Positions 1-9,517 of a DNA stretch of 64,000 nucleotides are shown here, one piece after another. The position numbers were made by a program, and so were the translations under genes. Below the pieces are notes generated by a model. The model was given only the letters and a program-made list of their open reading frames with translations, made no database searches and was not told the origin of the DNA. Every line of letters begins with the position of its first letter. Positions within the stretch are counted from its first letter, which is position 1. Source of the DNA: Ktedonobacter robiniae. Its GTDB lineage: Bacteria; Chloroflexota; Ktedonobacteria; Ktedonobacterales; Ktedonobacteraceae. The stretch is from positions 62,001 through 126,000 of the forward strand of contig NZ_BNJG01000006.1 of NCBI RefSeq assembly GCF_016587375.1. Direction: 5' to 3'.

Positions 1-128
1 CCCTTGCTGCGCCCAGTCTCACGATCGGTGATGACTGTGGCGGAGGTAACCTGGCCGATCTGCTCAAAAAGCTGGATCAGATCCTGCTCGGTTGACTGGT
101 AGGGGAGGCCCCCAACGTAAATTCTCAT
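1..128 (-). CDS. RRM-type RNA-binding protein, N-terminal part
   Basis: Reading the minus strand from an ATG at 128 gives a peptide starting MRIYVGGLPYQSTEQDL and continuing through ITDRETGRSKG before the window edge. IYVGGLPY is a typical RNP2 motif, and TDRETGRSKG leads into RNP1 of an RRM domain, as in the small single-RRM RNA-binding proteins of bacteria. A Shine-Dalgarno AGGAG lies about 12 nt upstream, which supports this start. Only about 42 residues are visible. The role is inferred to be RNA binding, possibly cold or stress related; the partner RNA cannot be told. Confidence 0.8.
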   Translation of the reverse strand, partial: MRIYVGGLPYQSTEQDLIQLFEQIGQVTSATVITDRETGRSK

Positions 129-382
129 CTTAATTCTGCTCCTGTGCTGACATCTCTCGACAATTGATGCTCGTGAAACCAACTCTCACAGGAGCGATCC
201 AATTCTTTCTAATGCCATACGTTATCAAGAACAACGGAGAGGGATAGTCTATTCCCTGATACGAGACGGTTTTGAAATCGTGAGATCGCATCACGCTGTG
301 TGGTTTCCCGACCAACATACGCTCCTGCCATTGTCATAGCACATGTGGCAAACACAGGTATGGTTGGTCTGAAGGCGTCGTG

Positions 383-651
383 TTCATGACTCAGAGGGGA
401 GATCGAGGCCAAAGCCCACAATGTGATAGCGTCCGTCGAGGGGGGAGTGCTCGACGACGCAATACGGTTCGAGCGGCGGAAGGTCGAGGGATGGAGGAAA
501 TTGCTGGTACGTGAGCCAGGTCGCGAGCGCCTCTGGCAGATCGGGCAGAGAGGGAGAGAGCCAGGCAACGCGCGTCCAAGGTCTGCTCTGGGGTCAAGTC
601 GATGCAGCGGCCATCGGGCAGCTGCATGTGTAGGGTGTGGTCCACGGTCAT
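383..651 (-). pseudogene. Small hypothetical protein gene, probably frameshifted
   Basis: From the ATG at 651 the frame reads MTVDHTLHMQLPDGRCIDLT, and then the sensible protein appears to switch frame near 545: a second frame reads DLPEALATWLTYQQFPPSL to LDGRYHIVGFGLDLPSES and stops at 383. Together they would make one acidic protein of about 88 residues. I do not recognise a family. The clean switch between two protein-like frames suggests a one-base indel, either real decay or an assembly error. Confidence 0.4.
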
Positions 652-1160
652 GAGTATCTCCCAGCGTGAGTGTGAGCGTGGTCAGAGGATGTGTGTGTGA
701 ATCCCCTCTCACGAGTAGTATACAGTATTCTTGCTTGCAGAGGCATACAAGGCAGGACCGATGATCCCTGAGAACCCTGCCGATATTAAGAGCCTCAGTG
801 ATATTGCTCTGCCCGTTCCTGCTCCAAAAGCTGAGAGTTAGGCGGCTGAGTGATCTCCTCCAGGCTCGTCCTCCAGTTGTCGATGGTTGGCGAGAGTCCT
901 TTCGAGAGTCCTTTGGCAGATGTTGAGGTCTTGCCGCATGAGCGTTTGAGGCACGCGGTACCAGAAGGGCCAGGGAAGGCGAGGATGCAAACGAGCGAGA
1001 CGGTTTGTCTGCGCATCACGCAGACAAACCACCTGAATCCTGCGGCTCGTGACGAGCGAGGGAGTCCACAGGAAGCCGGTCGGTGATGGCGGTGAGCATC
1101 CGTGCTGCACCAGCTTCTGCCACTATCATCATCTCAACTGACGTGCGTGGAGTTCGTTCC
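652..1160. other. No recognisable gene
   Basis: Several overlapping short frames exist on both strands here, but none has a recognisable motif or a convincing ribosome binding site. I see nothing that supports a gene. Confidence 0.4.
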
Positions 1161-1164
1161 CTGG

Positions 1165-3713
1165 TCAGGCATCCCTCTTCTTGGGAAGGGTCACCGTAAA
1201 GGTCGAGCCTTTTCCGACTTCACTGTCCACGGTGATGGTTCCCCCATGGCGCTTGACGATTTCCGCCACAATGTAGAGCCCCATGCCTAGGCCGGGGATC
1301 GCTCTCTGCTTGGGACCAGTGGCCCGATAGAAGCGCTCAAAGATTTTGTCGCGCTGTTCTCGTGGGATGCCCAGTCCATGATCATGCACACTGATGGTAA
1401 CCGTCTCTGGGGAGGCGTCGAGGTCCATCTCGACCGTCTCGGCGCCGGGAGAATACTTGATGGCATTGCTGATCAGGTTGGTAAAGACCTGTCCGAGCCG
1501 GTCTTTGTCTCCGACGAGTAAGCGCGGGGCCGCACCGCGCACCACAATGGTATGCGTCGTACTGAGCTGCTGCATGGTGTCGGCCACCTCATGAAGCAAC
1601 GCATCAAGATCGACCGTCTCCTGCCGATACTCCAGCCTGCCCGCCTGGATTTTGGAGACATCCAGTAACTCTCCGATCAGGCGTTCCAGTTGCTTGATGG
1701 GCCCCTCTGCCCTGGAAAGCGCTGTGACAGCCTCGTGATGGGATTGCCTTTCCAGTCGTTTTCGCACCAGTTGGGTCTGCATCTTTAAGGCGGCGAGCGG
1801 GTTCCTCAGTTCATGGCTGGCCATATTTATAAAGTCATCCTTGCTCCGCTCCAACTCCTTGCGGGCCGAATTATCCAGCACAAAGCCGATCGCTTGGAAT
1901 GGGTGATGCTGTAAGGCGACGGCGCCCACGACCACCGGAAGGCGACTGCCATCTTTACAGACATACTCTTTCTCATAGGGTATTATCGACCGATGCCGTG
2001 CAAGTTCCTGATGGGCCTGCTGGGTACGAGCCAAATAGTCCGGAGGCGTCATATGTCTCACATTCATGCGACCTTCACGCAAGTCTTCTCGTGTATAGCC
2101 AGTCATGCGCAGAAAGGTGTCGTTCGCGTCCACCATCTGCTCACCTTCAAGGATATGAATCCCGATAATGCTAGAGTTCATCAGGGTGCTTGCGCGCTCC
2201 TGACTCTGACGCAAGGCTTCCTCGATGCGTTTCTGATAGTCAATGTCGGTGCAGGTGCCAAACCACTTGAGGATCTGGCCTGTTTCATCGCGCACCGGCA
2301 TGCCGCGGGCTAAGAACCAGCGATAGCTCCCTGCATTGCTGTCCTTCAAACGATATTCGATCTCATAGGATTCACTCGTTGCGAGCACATGACGCCAGAC
2401 CGTGAGGGTGTGCCCATAATCATGTGGGTGCAAGAACTGACACCATCCATCGCCCAATGTTTGCTCGGGGAGGCACCTGTATAGTCATACCACCGTTGAC
2501 TCCAGTACTCTACAGATCCATCTGGCCATGTCATCCAGATGAGCTGCGGCACCGTTTCGGCCAACACACGCCGGCTCTCCCGGCATTCTTTGAGCCGCTG
2601 CTCAGCCCGTTTCCGGTCATCAATGTCAGTACAGGTGCCAAACCACTTGACGATCTGGCCTCAGGCATCTTTGCATGGCACGCCTCTGGCAAGGAACCAG
2701 CGATAGTCTCCGGTGATCCCATTGCGCAGGCGCTGTTCCACTTCATAGGGAGCACCTGTTTGGATAGAGGTCTGCCATGCGCCCAGGGCGCGTTGTCGAT
2801 CATCGGGATGCAGACACTGGATCCACCCGTCTTGTTCGGGGGTCATGCTGGTATAGTCATACCAGCACCGGTTATGGTATTCAGCAGAGCCATCGGGGCG
2901 CATCATCCAGACGAATTGGGGAATGGTATCGATCAGGACACGGAGTCCTTCTTCGGCTCGTTTGCGCGCGGTGATATCCAGCCCTGCATAGATGAGGTAC
3001 TCGACCTGTCTGTCAGCATTCAGATGTGGGGTCATCGTCACCGCAAGATCCAGATACCACCCCTCTTGTGGGCGTATCCTGGTCTCAAAGTGCACGATTT
3101 CTCTCCGACTGGCTTGTTCAATCGCTGCGCGTAATTGCTGCTGGACAGGTGGAGCATACGACCACCAGGGAGTGTCGGTGAACGGTTTACCGACCACTTC
3201 CTCTCGCCGGAGGTGTGCGTCCTCTAAGGGGCGCTGACTGATGGCCAGGACCATCCCATCAGGGGTCAAGATCACGAGCCGGTCAGAGATAGTCTCCAGG
3301 ATATCAGCGTAGAGCTGTTCGCTGAGGGGAACCATCTCCTGGCGTCGGGCTAGTGCTCTCACTTCGTGGAACTGCAAGGTGAGTCCCCCAATGGTCGGAG
3401 CGAGCTGCACGTGCAGCCTGGTCAGGGTTATGGGAGACCAATACTCCACTTCGGTCGGCTCTTGGGTCTGCCTGGTCTTGAGCACTGCCTGATAGAGTGA
3501 GGGGCTCACGAGTTGTGGAGCACTGCGCCAGAAGGGGTTCCCCAGGAATTGCTCTCGTGATGCGCCGAGCATGGTCTGCGCGCTCGCATTGGCATACACA
3601 ATCGTTGTGGCGTCATCGACGACAAACAACGCATCAGGAAGCGTCTCAAGCGTGCTGAGGAGCGTTTCACGCGATGTGAGCATGCTTGAGACGCTGCTTT
3701 GTGGATTGAACAT
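1165..3713 (-). pseudogene. Multi-PAS sensor histidine kinase, inactivated copy
   Basis: This is a paralogue of the kinases at 38840 and 42501. The start is MFNPQSSVSS at 3713. The frame carries PAS modules, then has an in-frame TGA at about 2659 (CKDA-stop-GQIVKWFG) and a one-base loss in a C run near 2475 (the sensible reading is ASPEQTLGDGW). The final segment from 2457 to 1165 is intact and contains a PAS domain, the H-box SHELRNPLAAL, the N-box NLISNAIKYS, the G1 box DHGLGIP and the G2 box GLGMGLYI. It could still yield a short kinase if reinitiated. Unlike its two paralogues it has no receiver gene downstream. Confidence 0.85.
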
Positions 3714-4016
3714 TATGCTGCCTGTCTCCCTTTCACGTATCCCCATCCCTGGTGGCAAAGATGTTTTCCCGCTTTGAATCTCAAGAAATATCATGCAATG
3801 GAGATGATCCCTCTTCTGTCACATCGGTTGGAACAAGCGATGAAAAAGTGTGTGTATGCAATACGTGCTTTCCCCGGAGAGGCCAGGAGCAATGAGCATC
3901 TGCCTCGGGCCCTTTCAGGGGCGGCTTTTATGACTATCCGTTGCAGCGCTTATTTACAACGGAAAACAGCCTCTCCAAGAAAACAAATGGTGAAGGATGG
4001 TTCTGTCGGCATGATG

Positions 4017-4292
4017 TTATCTCCCTTCGATGCTCTCGAGCAGAGCCAGGGCACCGCGTAGAGCCTTGTCCATCTGCTGTGGATCTTGTAACGCTCGTGC
4101 CAAGACCTATCCTCCTTGCACGATGGCGACGAGCGTTGTCGCCACATCGGTCGTGTCGATGGTCTCGCTGAGCGCTCCCGCACGTTAGGCCTGCTCAAGG
4201 GCTGCGCTGATTTCCTGTTCGGTAGAGAGAAAGCAGGAGGAGATAGGATGGCGTAATGCTTCTTGGCTGAGGACCTCTTCCTGAGTCATTCT
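4017..4292 (-). pseudogene. TetR-family regulator C-terminal relic
   Basis: The minus frame reads MTQEEVLSQEALRHPISSCF, then ALEQA-stop-RAGALSETIDTTDVATTLVA, then IVQGG-stop-VLARALQDPQQMDKALRGALALLES. The segment QGGYVLARA...MDKALRGALALL is typical of the last helices of TetR-family proteins. Two stop codons and the lack of an N-terminal HTH make it a relic. It sits between the kinase leader and the MITE and is partly deleted in the other copy near 38540. Confidence 0.6.
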
Positions 4293-4311
4293 CCCCAGGC
4301 GACAACCGCGG

Positions 4312-4472
4312 GTATTGTTAACGTACATTTTTCTCTTGATGAGCTTTCATCACTGAACCTTCATGTGAGGTCTTTCAGCGGGCTTTCTTCCGAGAAGATT
4401 TTGGGCCGGCGCCCACTTTTCTCCAGAATTTCTGGCGATAAACGCAACAATTGTCCTTGAGTTGACAATACA
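4312..4472. mobile_element. MITE with GGTATTGTCAAC-type ends, copy 1
   Basis: A segment of about 161 bp begins GGTATTGTTAACG and ends GAGTTGACAATAC. These ends match the terminal inverted repeats of the IS6-like elements at 16494 and 21078 (GGTATTGTCAACTT). It has no transposase. A second copy with cleaner ends lies at 38356-38518. It is probably mobilised by those IS elements. Confidence 0.7.
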
Positions 4473-4488
4473 TTGGGCAGATACTCAC

Positions 4489-5640
4489 GTGCGCCATGTC
4501 ACGTAACACGCTATTCCCGCAACGGGTCGGCATTGGAGAGAAATGCCGGAGGTCACGGGACTGACCTTGAGCCGAAAGGCAACGGGGACCATAGCATGTC
4601 CTGAAAGCGGAGGGAAGTGGAAACACTCGACGTTCCGCAAGACCTGTCAGTATGGTGAAGGCTAGACTGCTTCCCATCCCAGATACCAGCGGTCCAATCG
4701 GCGACCAACCAGCAATGGTTTCAGAATGCGCTTGCGATGTGATGGATGTCATAAGCACTCTCCCATTCTAGAGCGTTGAGTAGTGAACTCAATAAAGGTA
4801 TCGAACGGGACACCTAACCTGACTACACGTAGTGTGCGAACGGAACATGGGATGACCTAAAAACCGCGAGGTTCACGGTCACAGAGTCTTCATACTAGTC
4901 GCAGGAGTCACGACCTGCCGGGAAGGTTGGGAAAGCCAACCATAGGGCGAAGGAAGACAGGAAATACTGAGTCCCACGAGAAACGAGATATGCGAAATGC
5001 AAGATGCCAGGGTTTACTTGGAACTCGTTCGGGAACGTGGTCAAAAGGGATTGCCGTTAGAGCGCGTCTATCGTCAACCCTTTAACCGTGAGTTGTACCT
5101 CATCGCCTACGGAAAACTCTACCGCAACGATGGTGCGACAACCAAAGGCTTAACGGAAGAAACCGTTGACGGCATGAGTCTGACAAAAATCGATGCCATC
5201 ATCGCAGTGCTGCGAATGGAACGCTATCGATGGACTCCTGTCCGGCGAGTCTACATCGAGAAGAAACACTCGACGAAGAAACGCGCCCTCGGACTGCCCA
5301 CCTGGAGCGATAAACTGCTCCAGGAGGTCATCAGGCTGATCCTGGACAGCTACTTTGATGTCCAGTTTAGCGATCACTCTCACGGTTTTCGTCCACAACG
5401 AGGATGTCATACCGCGTTACAGGAAATCTATGAAACCTGGGCAGGAACGACGTGGTTCCTGGAAGGCGATATTTCCGCATGCTTCGACAGTTTGTCGCAT
5501 GATATTGTGCTTGAAACGCTCGCAGAACATATCCACGATGGTCGGTTTCTCCAACTCATACGCGGATTGCTCAAAGCTGGATATTTGGAAGATTGGACCT
5601 GGAAACGCACGCTCAGCGGAGCACCGCAAGGTTCGATCAT
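4489..5640 (+). mobile_element. Group II intron A, orphan 5' half
   Basis: A GTGCGCC 5' end (GUGYG consensus) starts at 4489, 17 bp after the MITE. About 500 nt of GC-balanced structured noncoding sequence precede the reverse transcriptase start at 4997, the usual spacing for domains I-III before a domain IV ORF. The intron stops abruptly at the serine-recombinase element at 5641. Its 3' half (RT motifs 5-7, domains V and VI) is absent from the window. Confidence 0.7.
4997..5640 (+). pseudogene. Group II intron reverse transcriptase A, N-terminal half
   Basis: The protein begins MQDARVYLELVRERGQKGLP and carries RT0-RT4 features: RRVYIEKK, the RT2 segment HGFRPQRGCHTAL, the RT3 segment WFLEGDISACFDSLSHDI, and then SGAPQGSII, where it is cut. 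The next codons (TPPTMLQ...) belong to the left end of the recombinase element, and a stop follows at 5683. The catalytic YADD motif is missing. It resembles mitochondrial-like group II RTs. The break falls exactly between GSII and the expected SP. Confidence 0.85.
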
Positions 5641-7288
5641 CACGCCCCCTACAATGTTGCAAACTTTGAGAATCTTTTTCTGAGGGAAGCTGTGGTGCTT
5701 GAGGAGGAGGGTTCACCCGGAATATCATCCTTACCTGTTCCTGATCGATCTCAACGCGCTTGACGAGTGCCCGAATGATCTCCCGACGCGTCTGCCAATC
5801 AGCATCACGCAGCCCAGTTTTCATCCGTGCAGCAAACTCGTCCAGACGACCCAGGATGAGCGTCAGTTCGTGCTCCAGGCTGGCTTCATCTTTGATCTGT
5901 TGGGCTTGCTCTTCGATTTGCTTTAAACGTTCTCGCATACGTGCAATCCTGGGTTCAAACTCCCCTTTGTCGATCAGTCCGTCGGCATAGCTGTCAATCA
6001 ACCTGGCGATCCCTTGGCGCAGTCGCCCCATACATGCTTCAAGATGACTCAACTCATTTGGTGTTTTTTCTTGCTGGACGAGGCGTCGCCGATATTCCTG
6101 TTCGAGCCGCTCTGGATGTTCCAGGAGTCGACAGACTTCCTCCCAAACGGCTTCATCAGCCAGATCGGTGCGCAGTTGCTTGTTCCAGCAAAGCCGCACT
6201 CCACCAAAGCGATAGGCATCAGCGCCGATGCAGCGGTAATAGGTGTAGGAACGCTCATGATATTTGCGTCCGCTCGGACTAATCCCTTTGCCGTAGTAAG
6301 CATACCCACAACAGGCACAGACAATCAAGCCCTGCAACAGATACTTGGCACCTCGCTGAGGAACACGAGCCCGCTCGCGGTTTTCTTGCAATTGTTCGGC
6401 TACCGCATCAAACAGCGCAGCATCGACCAGAGCAGGTACAGGAATGCTCATCCACTGATCGGAGGGAAGATCGCGATGGGAGTAAGCGTGCTTGGGTTGC
6501 AAACTACTTCCCCGTTGCGCTCTCAGGCGAGGTCGCAGTGGCTCAATCACCGTTTTGCCAAAGGCCGCCTCGCCCTTGTAGGCCGGATTGTGGAGCATAC
6601 CGCCAATGGTTGCACGGTCCCAAGTTGTTTTGCCGGTTCGGGTCCTCTCCTTGTCTGCTTCCAGACGGCGGCGAACCTCTCCAATGGAGCAGCGATCTCG
6701 CCCGACCCACTCGAAGACCTGGTGCACTACGCGGGCCTCTTCCCATACGATCTCAAAGTGAGCCTCGCCATCCCCCTCTTGTTTGGTGACATAGCGATAT
6801 CCGTAAGGGGCTCCTCCAAGTACACTGATCTTCCCGACTTGCGCCCCATGTCGCTTGCCTCGCCGACTCCGCTCTAAAATCTTCTCTCGCTCATACTCGG
6901 CGATCATCCCCTGAACTTGGAGGAGGAGCTGATCTTCCAGTGTCTGTCCCACTTCACGATTGAGGAAAATCACCTCGACTCCTGAGCGCCCGAATTCTTC
7001 TAGCAAGAGGACCTGGTGCGCGTAGTTGCGTGCGAGCCGATCAGGGCAATGCATATAGACCTGATCAATGTCCCCAGCAGCTGCGACATCACGCAAACGT
7101 TCCAGCGCTGGGCGAATAAGGGTCGCCCCACTGTAACCATTGTCCACAAACTCCAGTTCTGCAGGCAGAGCCACTCCAGTTGCCGCGATACGGGTTCGCA
7201 GATCAGCCACCTGGCTTTCAATCGTTCGCGCTTCATTCTGTTGTTCGGAGGAGACACGGGCGTACAAGGCCACTTGGGTCGGCTTCAT
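5417..7288 (-). CDS. Large serine recombinase (integrase), intact copy
   Basis: The 623-residue frame starts MKPTQVALYARVSSEQQ with the catalytic serine at residue 13 in YARVSSEQ. The resolvase domain spans about 1-150 (CPDRLARNYAHQ, EREKILERSRRGKR), followed by a recombinase domain (about 170-290, ending around NPAYKGEAAFGK), a zinc ribbon (CACCGYAYYG, then CIG and LCWNK) near 335-390, and a coiled coil (about 400-500). The recognisable protein ends at IFRVNPPP. The frame has no stop there: it crosses the element end (SLQHCRGRD) and runs about 75 codons into antisense RT sequence. Expected role: site-specific integration and excision of this element. The start overlaps the upstream small ORF. 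Confidence 0.9.
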   Translation of the reverse strand: MKPTQVALYARVSSEQQNEARTIESQVADLRTRIAATGVALPAELEFVDNGYSGATLIRPALERLRDVAAAGDIDQVYMHCPDRLARNYAHQVLLLEEFGRSGVEVIFLNREVGQTLEDQLLLQVQGMIAEYEREKILERSRRGKRHGAQVGKISVLGGAPYGYRYVTKQEGDGEAHFEIVWEEARVVHQVFEWVGRDRCSIGEVRRRLEADKERTRTGKTTWDRATIGGMLHNPAYKGEAAFGKTVIEPLRPRLRAQRGSSLQPKHAYSHRDLPSDQWMSIPVPALVDAALFDAVAEQLQENRERARVPQRGAKYLLQGLIVCACCGYAYYGKGISPSGRKYHERSYTYYRCIGADAYRFGGVRLCWNKQLRTDLADEAVWEEVCRLLEHPERLEQEYRRRLVQQEKTPNELSHLEACMGRLRQGIARLIDSYADGLIDKGEFEPRIARMRERLKQIEEQAQQIKDEASLEHELTLILGRLDEFAARMKTGLRDADWQTRREIIRALVKRVEIDQEQVRMIFRVNPPPQAPQLPSEKDSQSLQHCRGRDDRTLRCSAERAFPGPIFQISSFEQSAYELEKPTIVDMFCERFKHNIMRQTVEACGNIAFQEPRRSCPGFIDFL

Positions 7289-7427
7289 TGGGCATTCCTT
7301 TCTGTAGAGGCTGCTCTGGTTGGCTCGTAGGGGAAGTTGCGTTCAGGCGGCGGCGCACGGTTGGGATGAGACAAGCATAGGCGTCTTGAAGACATTGCTG
7401 AGCGAGACGGCTGGGTTCAAACATGGC
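7233..7427 (-). CDS. Small ORF upstream of the recombinase (ORF B), copy 1
   Basis: The frame starts MFEPSRLAQQCLQDAYACLI and matches the 43-residue ORF at 50699 in the second element copy (MFEPSRLEQECLQQAYAHLI), so the protein, not only the DNA, is conserved. Here it overlaps the recombinase start by about 56 nt; in copy 2 the two genes overlap as ATGA. It is predicted to be a small soluble helical protein. A recombination directionality or accessory factor is a reasonable guess from its position, but no known family is recognised. Confidence 0.6.
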   Translation of the reverse strand, partial: AMFEPSRLAQQCLQDAYACLIPTVRRRLNATSPTSQPEQPLQKGMPNEADPSGLVRPCLLRTTE

Positions 7428-7638
7428 ATGAACCTCTACTACAGGGGACTTCTTGCACAGAGATCGCGAGGGCTTGGGTGACTTGTCCATTGCGTGTTCC
7501 AGCATCCAGCGGGAGTACGCCTTCGCCAGACATCTGACACCGTAAGGGTGCGCCTTTAAAACCATCTCCATAGGCTGCGCAAAGGCGGTGATGCGGGATT
7601 TCCTCCTGGTACTCGAACTCTACCACTTTTTTTGCCAC
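7417..7638 (-). CDS. Conserved tail ORF (ORF A) next to the att site, copy 1
   Basis: The frame reads VAKKVVEFEYQEEIPHHRL, followed by AAYGDGFKGAPLRCQMSGEG, a run identical in both element copies. The only start is a GTG inside the terminal repeat and no ribosome binding site lies within the element. When the element ends are joined, the recombinase frame continues across attP straight into this frame, so it is better seen as the far C-terminal part of the recombinase gene, cut off by integration. No known domain is recognised. Confidence 0.55.
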   Translation of the reverse strand: MAKKVVEFEYQEEIPHHRLCAAYGDGFKGAPLRCQMSGEGVLPLDAGTRNGQVTQALAISVQEVPCSRGSCHV

Positions 7639-7653
7639 ATTGTAGGAGGCGTG

Positions 7654-8353
7654 CAGACCCCTCCTTGCGGGGTTCCTTCTTTAGTCGGGAACCAGGCTCC
7701 ATTTTCGATAACCCCCGCTTTGAGCCAGGTCTTGACGACTCGTCGCAGGAGTGGGAAGGTCTGGAGTTTTGCCAGGAGGGCAGAGTGATTGATGCGATCA
7801 AAACATTTTTCGATGTCCGCATCCAACACATATTTGGGCTTCTGGTTAATGTTGATGTAAATGGCGTCAATCGCATCCTGGCAGGAACGTCCTGGTCGAA
7901 AGCCATAGCTGTTCGGCTCAAATTTGGCCTCCCATTCAGGCTCAAGGGCCAGTTTGAGCAGCATTTGAGCTGCCCGGTTGAACAGCGTTGGAATGCCTAG
8001 TCCACGCTTTTCCGTTGGCGCATTGGGTTTGGGAATCCACACCCTTCGCACTGGTTGCGTTTTGAGATCCACCCGCAGGTTCTGGATAAGATGCATTCGT
8101 TGTTGAGGGGACAAGGATTTGATCCCATCAATTCCGGCGGTTTTCTTACCCTGATTATCCTGGGTGACCCGTCGCACAGCAAGACATTTGGCGGACCAGG
8201 AGCTGATCAAAAGTCGTTGAAGCTTGTGTACAAGGACATGGTCATTCTTTTGTGAAGCTTGATAGATGCGCTTTTGGAGCTTGAATACCGACCGTTCGAT
8301 GGTACGCCACGGCAAAGTATTCCATTCATACATCGGGTGTTGTTCCGTGTTCA
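7654..8353 (-). pseudogene. Group II intron reverse transcriptase B, N-terminal half
   Basis: The start is MNTEQHPMYEWNTLPWRT at 8353, with AGGAG about 13 nt upstream. RT motifs follow: VRRVWIPKPNAPTEKRGLGI, NSYGFRPGRSCQDAIDAI, YVLDADIEKCFDRINHSALL and EGTPQGGVC, where the gene is cut by the recombinase element (TPPTMWQKKW-stop). The catalytic motif and the maturase domain are lost. It is a different RT class from RT A, closer to the chloroplast-like and bacterial classes. The cut falls between GGVC and the expected SP. Confidence 0.85.
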
Positions 8354-8817
8354 TAACATGTGTACTCCTACTTGTACCTCTATCATCCAAACGCTCGTCC
8401 ACACGTCAGCCTATCTGAGGTATTACCCTCAGCCTTTGCTTCTTGTGGAATCCCTCCAGCCATTCCATGCGGTTGACACCTTCTCAATCAAAGTTGAGAG
8501 GAGATGGCTGGTTCTCTCGTTCCTGAGAATCGTTTTGTGTCGCGGTAGGCTGGTCCTCTGCACCGGGTTTTGTGGGGGTGAACCCTGGTCATCAGATCGT
8601 ATGCCAGGCCCCTATCCTTTCCCATTTTGGGCAAGCTGATAACCCACGTAAGCTTGGTAGTGATAACGATGCCTCACCGGATCTTCACTTGCGCTAGCCA
8701 TGACGACCTGCTCCCAAGTGTGGTTCAGGTGGGTTCTGAATGGACTCGGTTCTTCTCCCGCTTCAGGGATTGATGGTCAGTCGCTACCCTGGGGAAAATG
8801 CATTTCTCAGTTCACAC
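7654..8817 (-). mobile_element. Group II intron B, orphan 5' half
   Basis: About 460 nt of structured noncoding sequence precede RT B on the minus strand, including the intron-like segment TTGAGAAGGTGTCAACCG and a candidate 5' end GTGTGAAC at 8817. The 5' boundary is tentative because several GUGYG-like words occur. The 3' half is missing beyond the recombinase element at 7653. Confidence 0.5.
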
Positions 8818-8928
8818 GAGGTTGGGAATTGCGCCCAACGTCGATTCTCAAGTTGTAAAGGATGTTCTCCTTCCTCTCATCTCCAGGTGATTTCACCTGT
8901 TTCGAGGAAACGATTCGCACGGTCTGGC

Positions 8929-9022
8929 TCACTTTTGGTGGAAAAGCACAGCAAAAGATCACTGCAGAAGCCACCCAAGCTCTTTCTTTTCAATTGTTGA
9001 TGAGCTTTCCCACCGAAAATGA
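8929..9022. repeat. Imperfect inverted repeat, possible MITE
   Basis: TCACTTTTGGTGGAAAAGC at the left pairs with GCTTTCCCACCGAAAATGA at the right (16 of 19 positions), enclosing about 55 bp. It is followed at 9042 and 9061 by a direct repeat GTGAAACATAGGAA. No coding function is seen. Confidence 0.3.
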
Positions 9023-9303
9023 ACAAGAGCCATTTTTGAGGTGAAACATAGGAAATTAGCGTGAAACATAGGAATCGGTCAGGAAGACAATGATGAAGCC
9101 GCTTTCCATCTGGATTCATTTATCGCCATTTTGTAAATTGGAGCCGCATTCGGGTCGAAAAAGGTGCTACTCGTTCATCACTGCCCAGATCATTTCGCGT
9201 CTAGTCCATCGCGGTTCTGTTGACGTCGAGCGCGTTTTGCGCCGCTTGTGAGGTTTGAATTGCAGGATGCCCTTGTGTGGTGTGAGTGAGCTGGTGCTGG
9301 TAC

Positions 9304-9400
9304 TGGTAAATGACTTGAAATGTAGTCACTTTTTGCCTCAAACATGCACAAGTGCCCTAAATTGTGAGCAGCACAGCCATTGGCCGTCTGAGAACCCTTT
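9304..9400 (+). repeat. Left inverted end of the IS21-type unit
   Basis: This stretch is about 93 percent identical by eye to the reverse complement of 13864-13959. It includes the shared words TGAGCAGCACAGCCATTGG and GCCGTCTGAGAACCC. It is the outward-facing terminus of the unit. Confidence 0.75.
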
Positions 9401-9517
9401 GAGGATGCCCAGGCTGACCTTTTGGATGTAACTGGGCAGGGCGCATTCGCGGCTCCTGGCCTCCCTCACCCACCCAATGTTTGTGCAACCACATTCATAC
9501 AGTGAAGGAACTGTTTT

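Larger units (their letters stand above)
3714..4472. repeat. Upstream arm of an inverted duplication (partner 38356-38839)
   Basis: The leader upstream of the decayed kinase is nearly the same, on the opposite strand, as the leader of the kinase at 38840, including the small MITE. The copy here holds an extra segment of roughly 270 bp (about 3965-4240, TetR relic) missing from the other copy, where the sequence jumps between short TCC/GGA tracts. This shows kinase, leader and MITE were duplicated together in opposite orientation. Confidence 0.8.
5641..7653 (-). mobile_element. Serine-recombinase element, copy 1 (chimeric ends)
   Basis: This is a 2.0-kb unit bounded by inverted ends CACGCCCCCTACAATGT on the left and, on the other strand, CACGCCTCCTACAATGT on the right. 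It encodes a small ORF and an intact large serine recombinase reading leftwards. Both flanks are N-terminal halves of two different group II RTs in opposite orientation. The dinucleotides at the two crossovers differ (AT at 5639 and CA, i.e. TG, at 7654), so the ends come from two separate insertions joined by recombination. Confidence 0.8.

Noticed and set aside
5699..6877. Long plus-strand frames opposite the serine recombinase
   Set aside because: They are antisense shadows of a protein with clear serine-recombinase domains; none shows a family motif.
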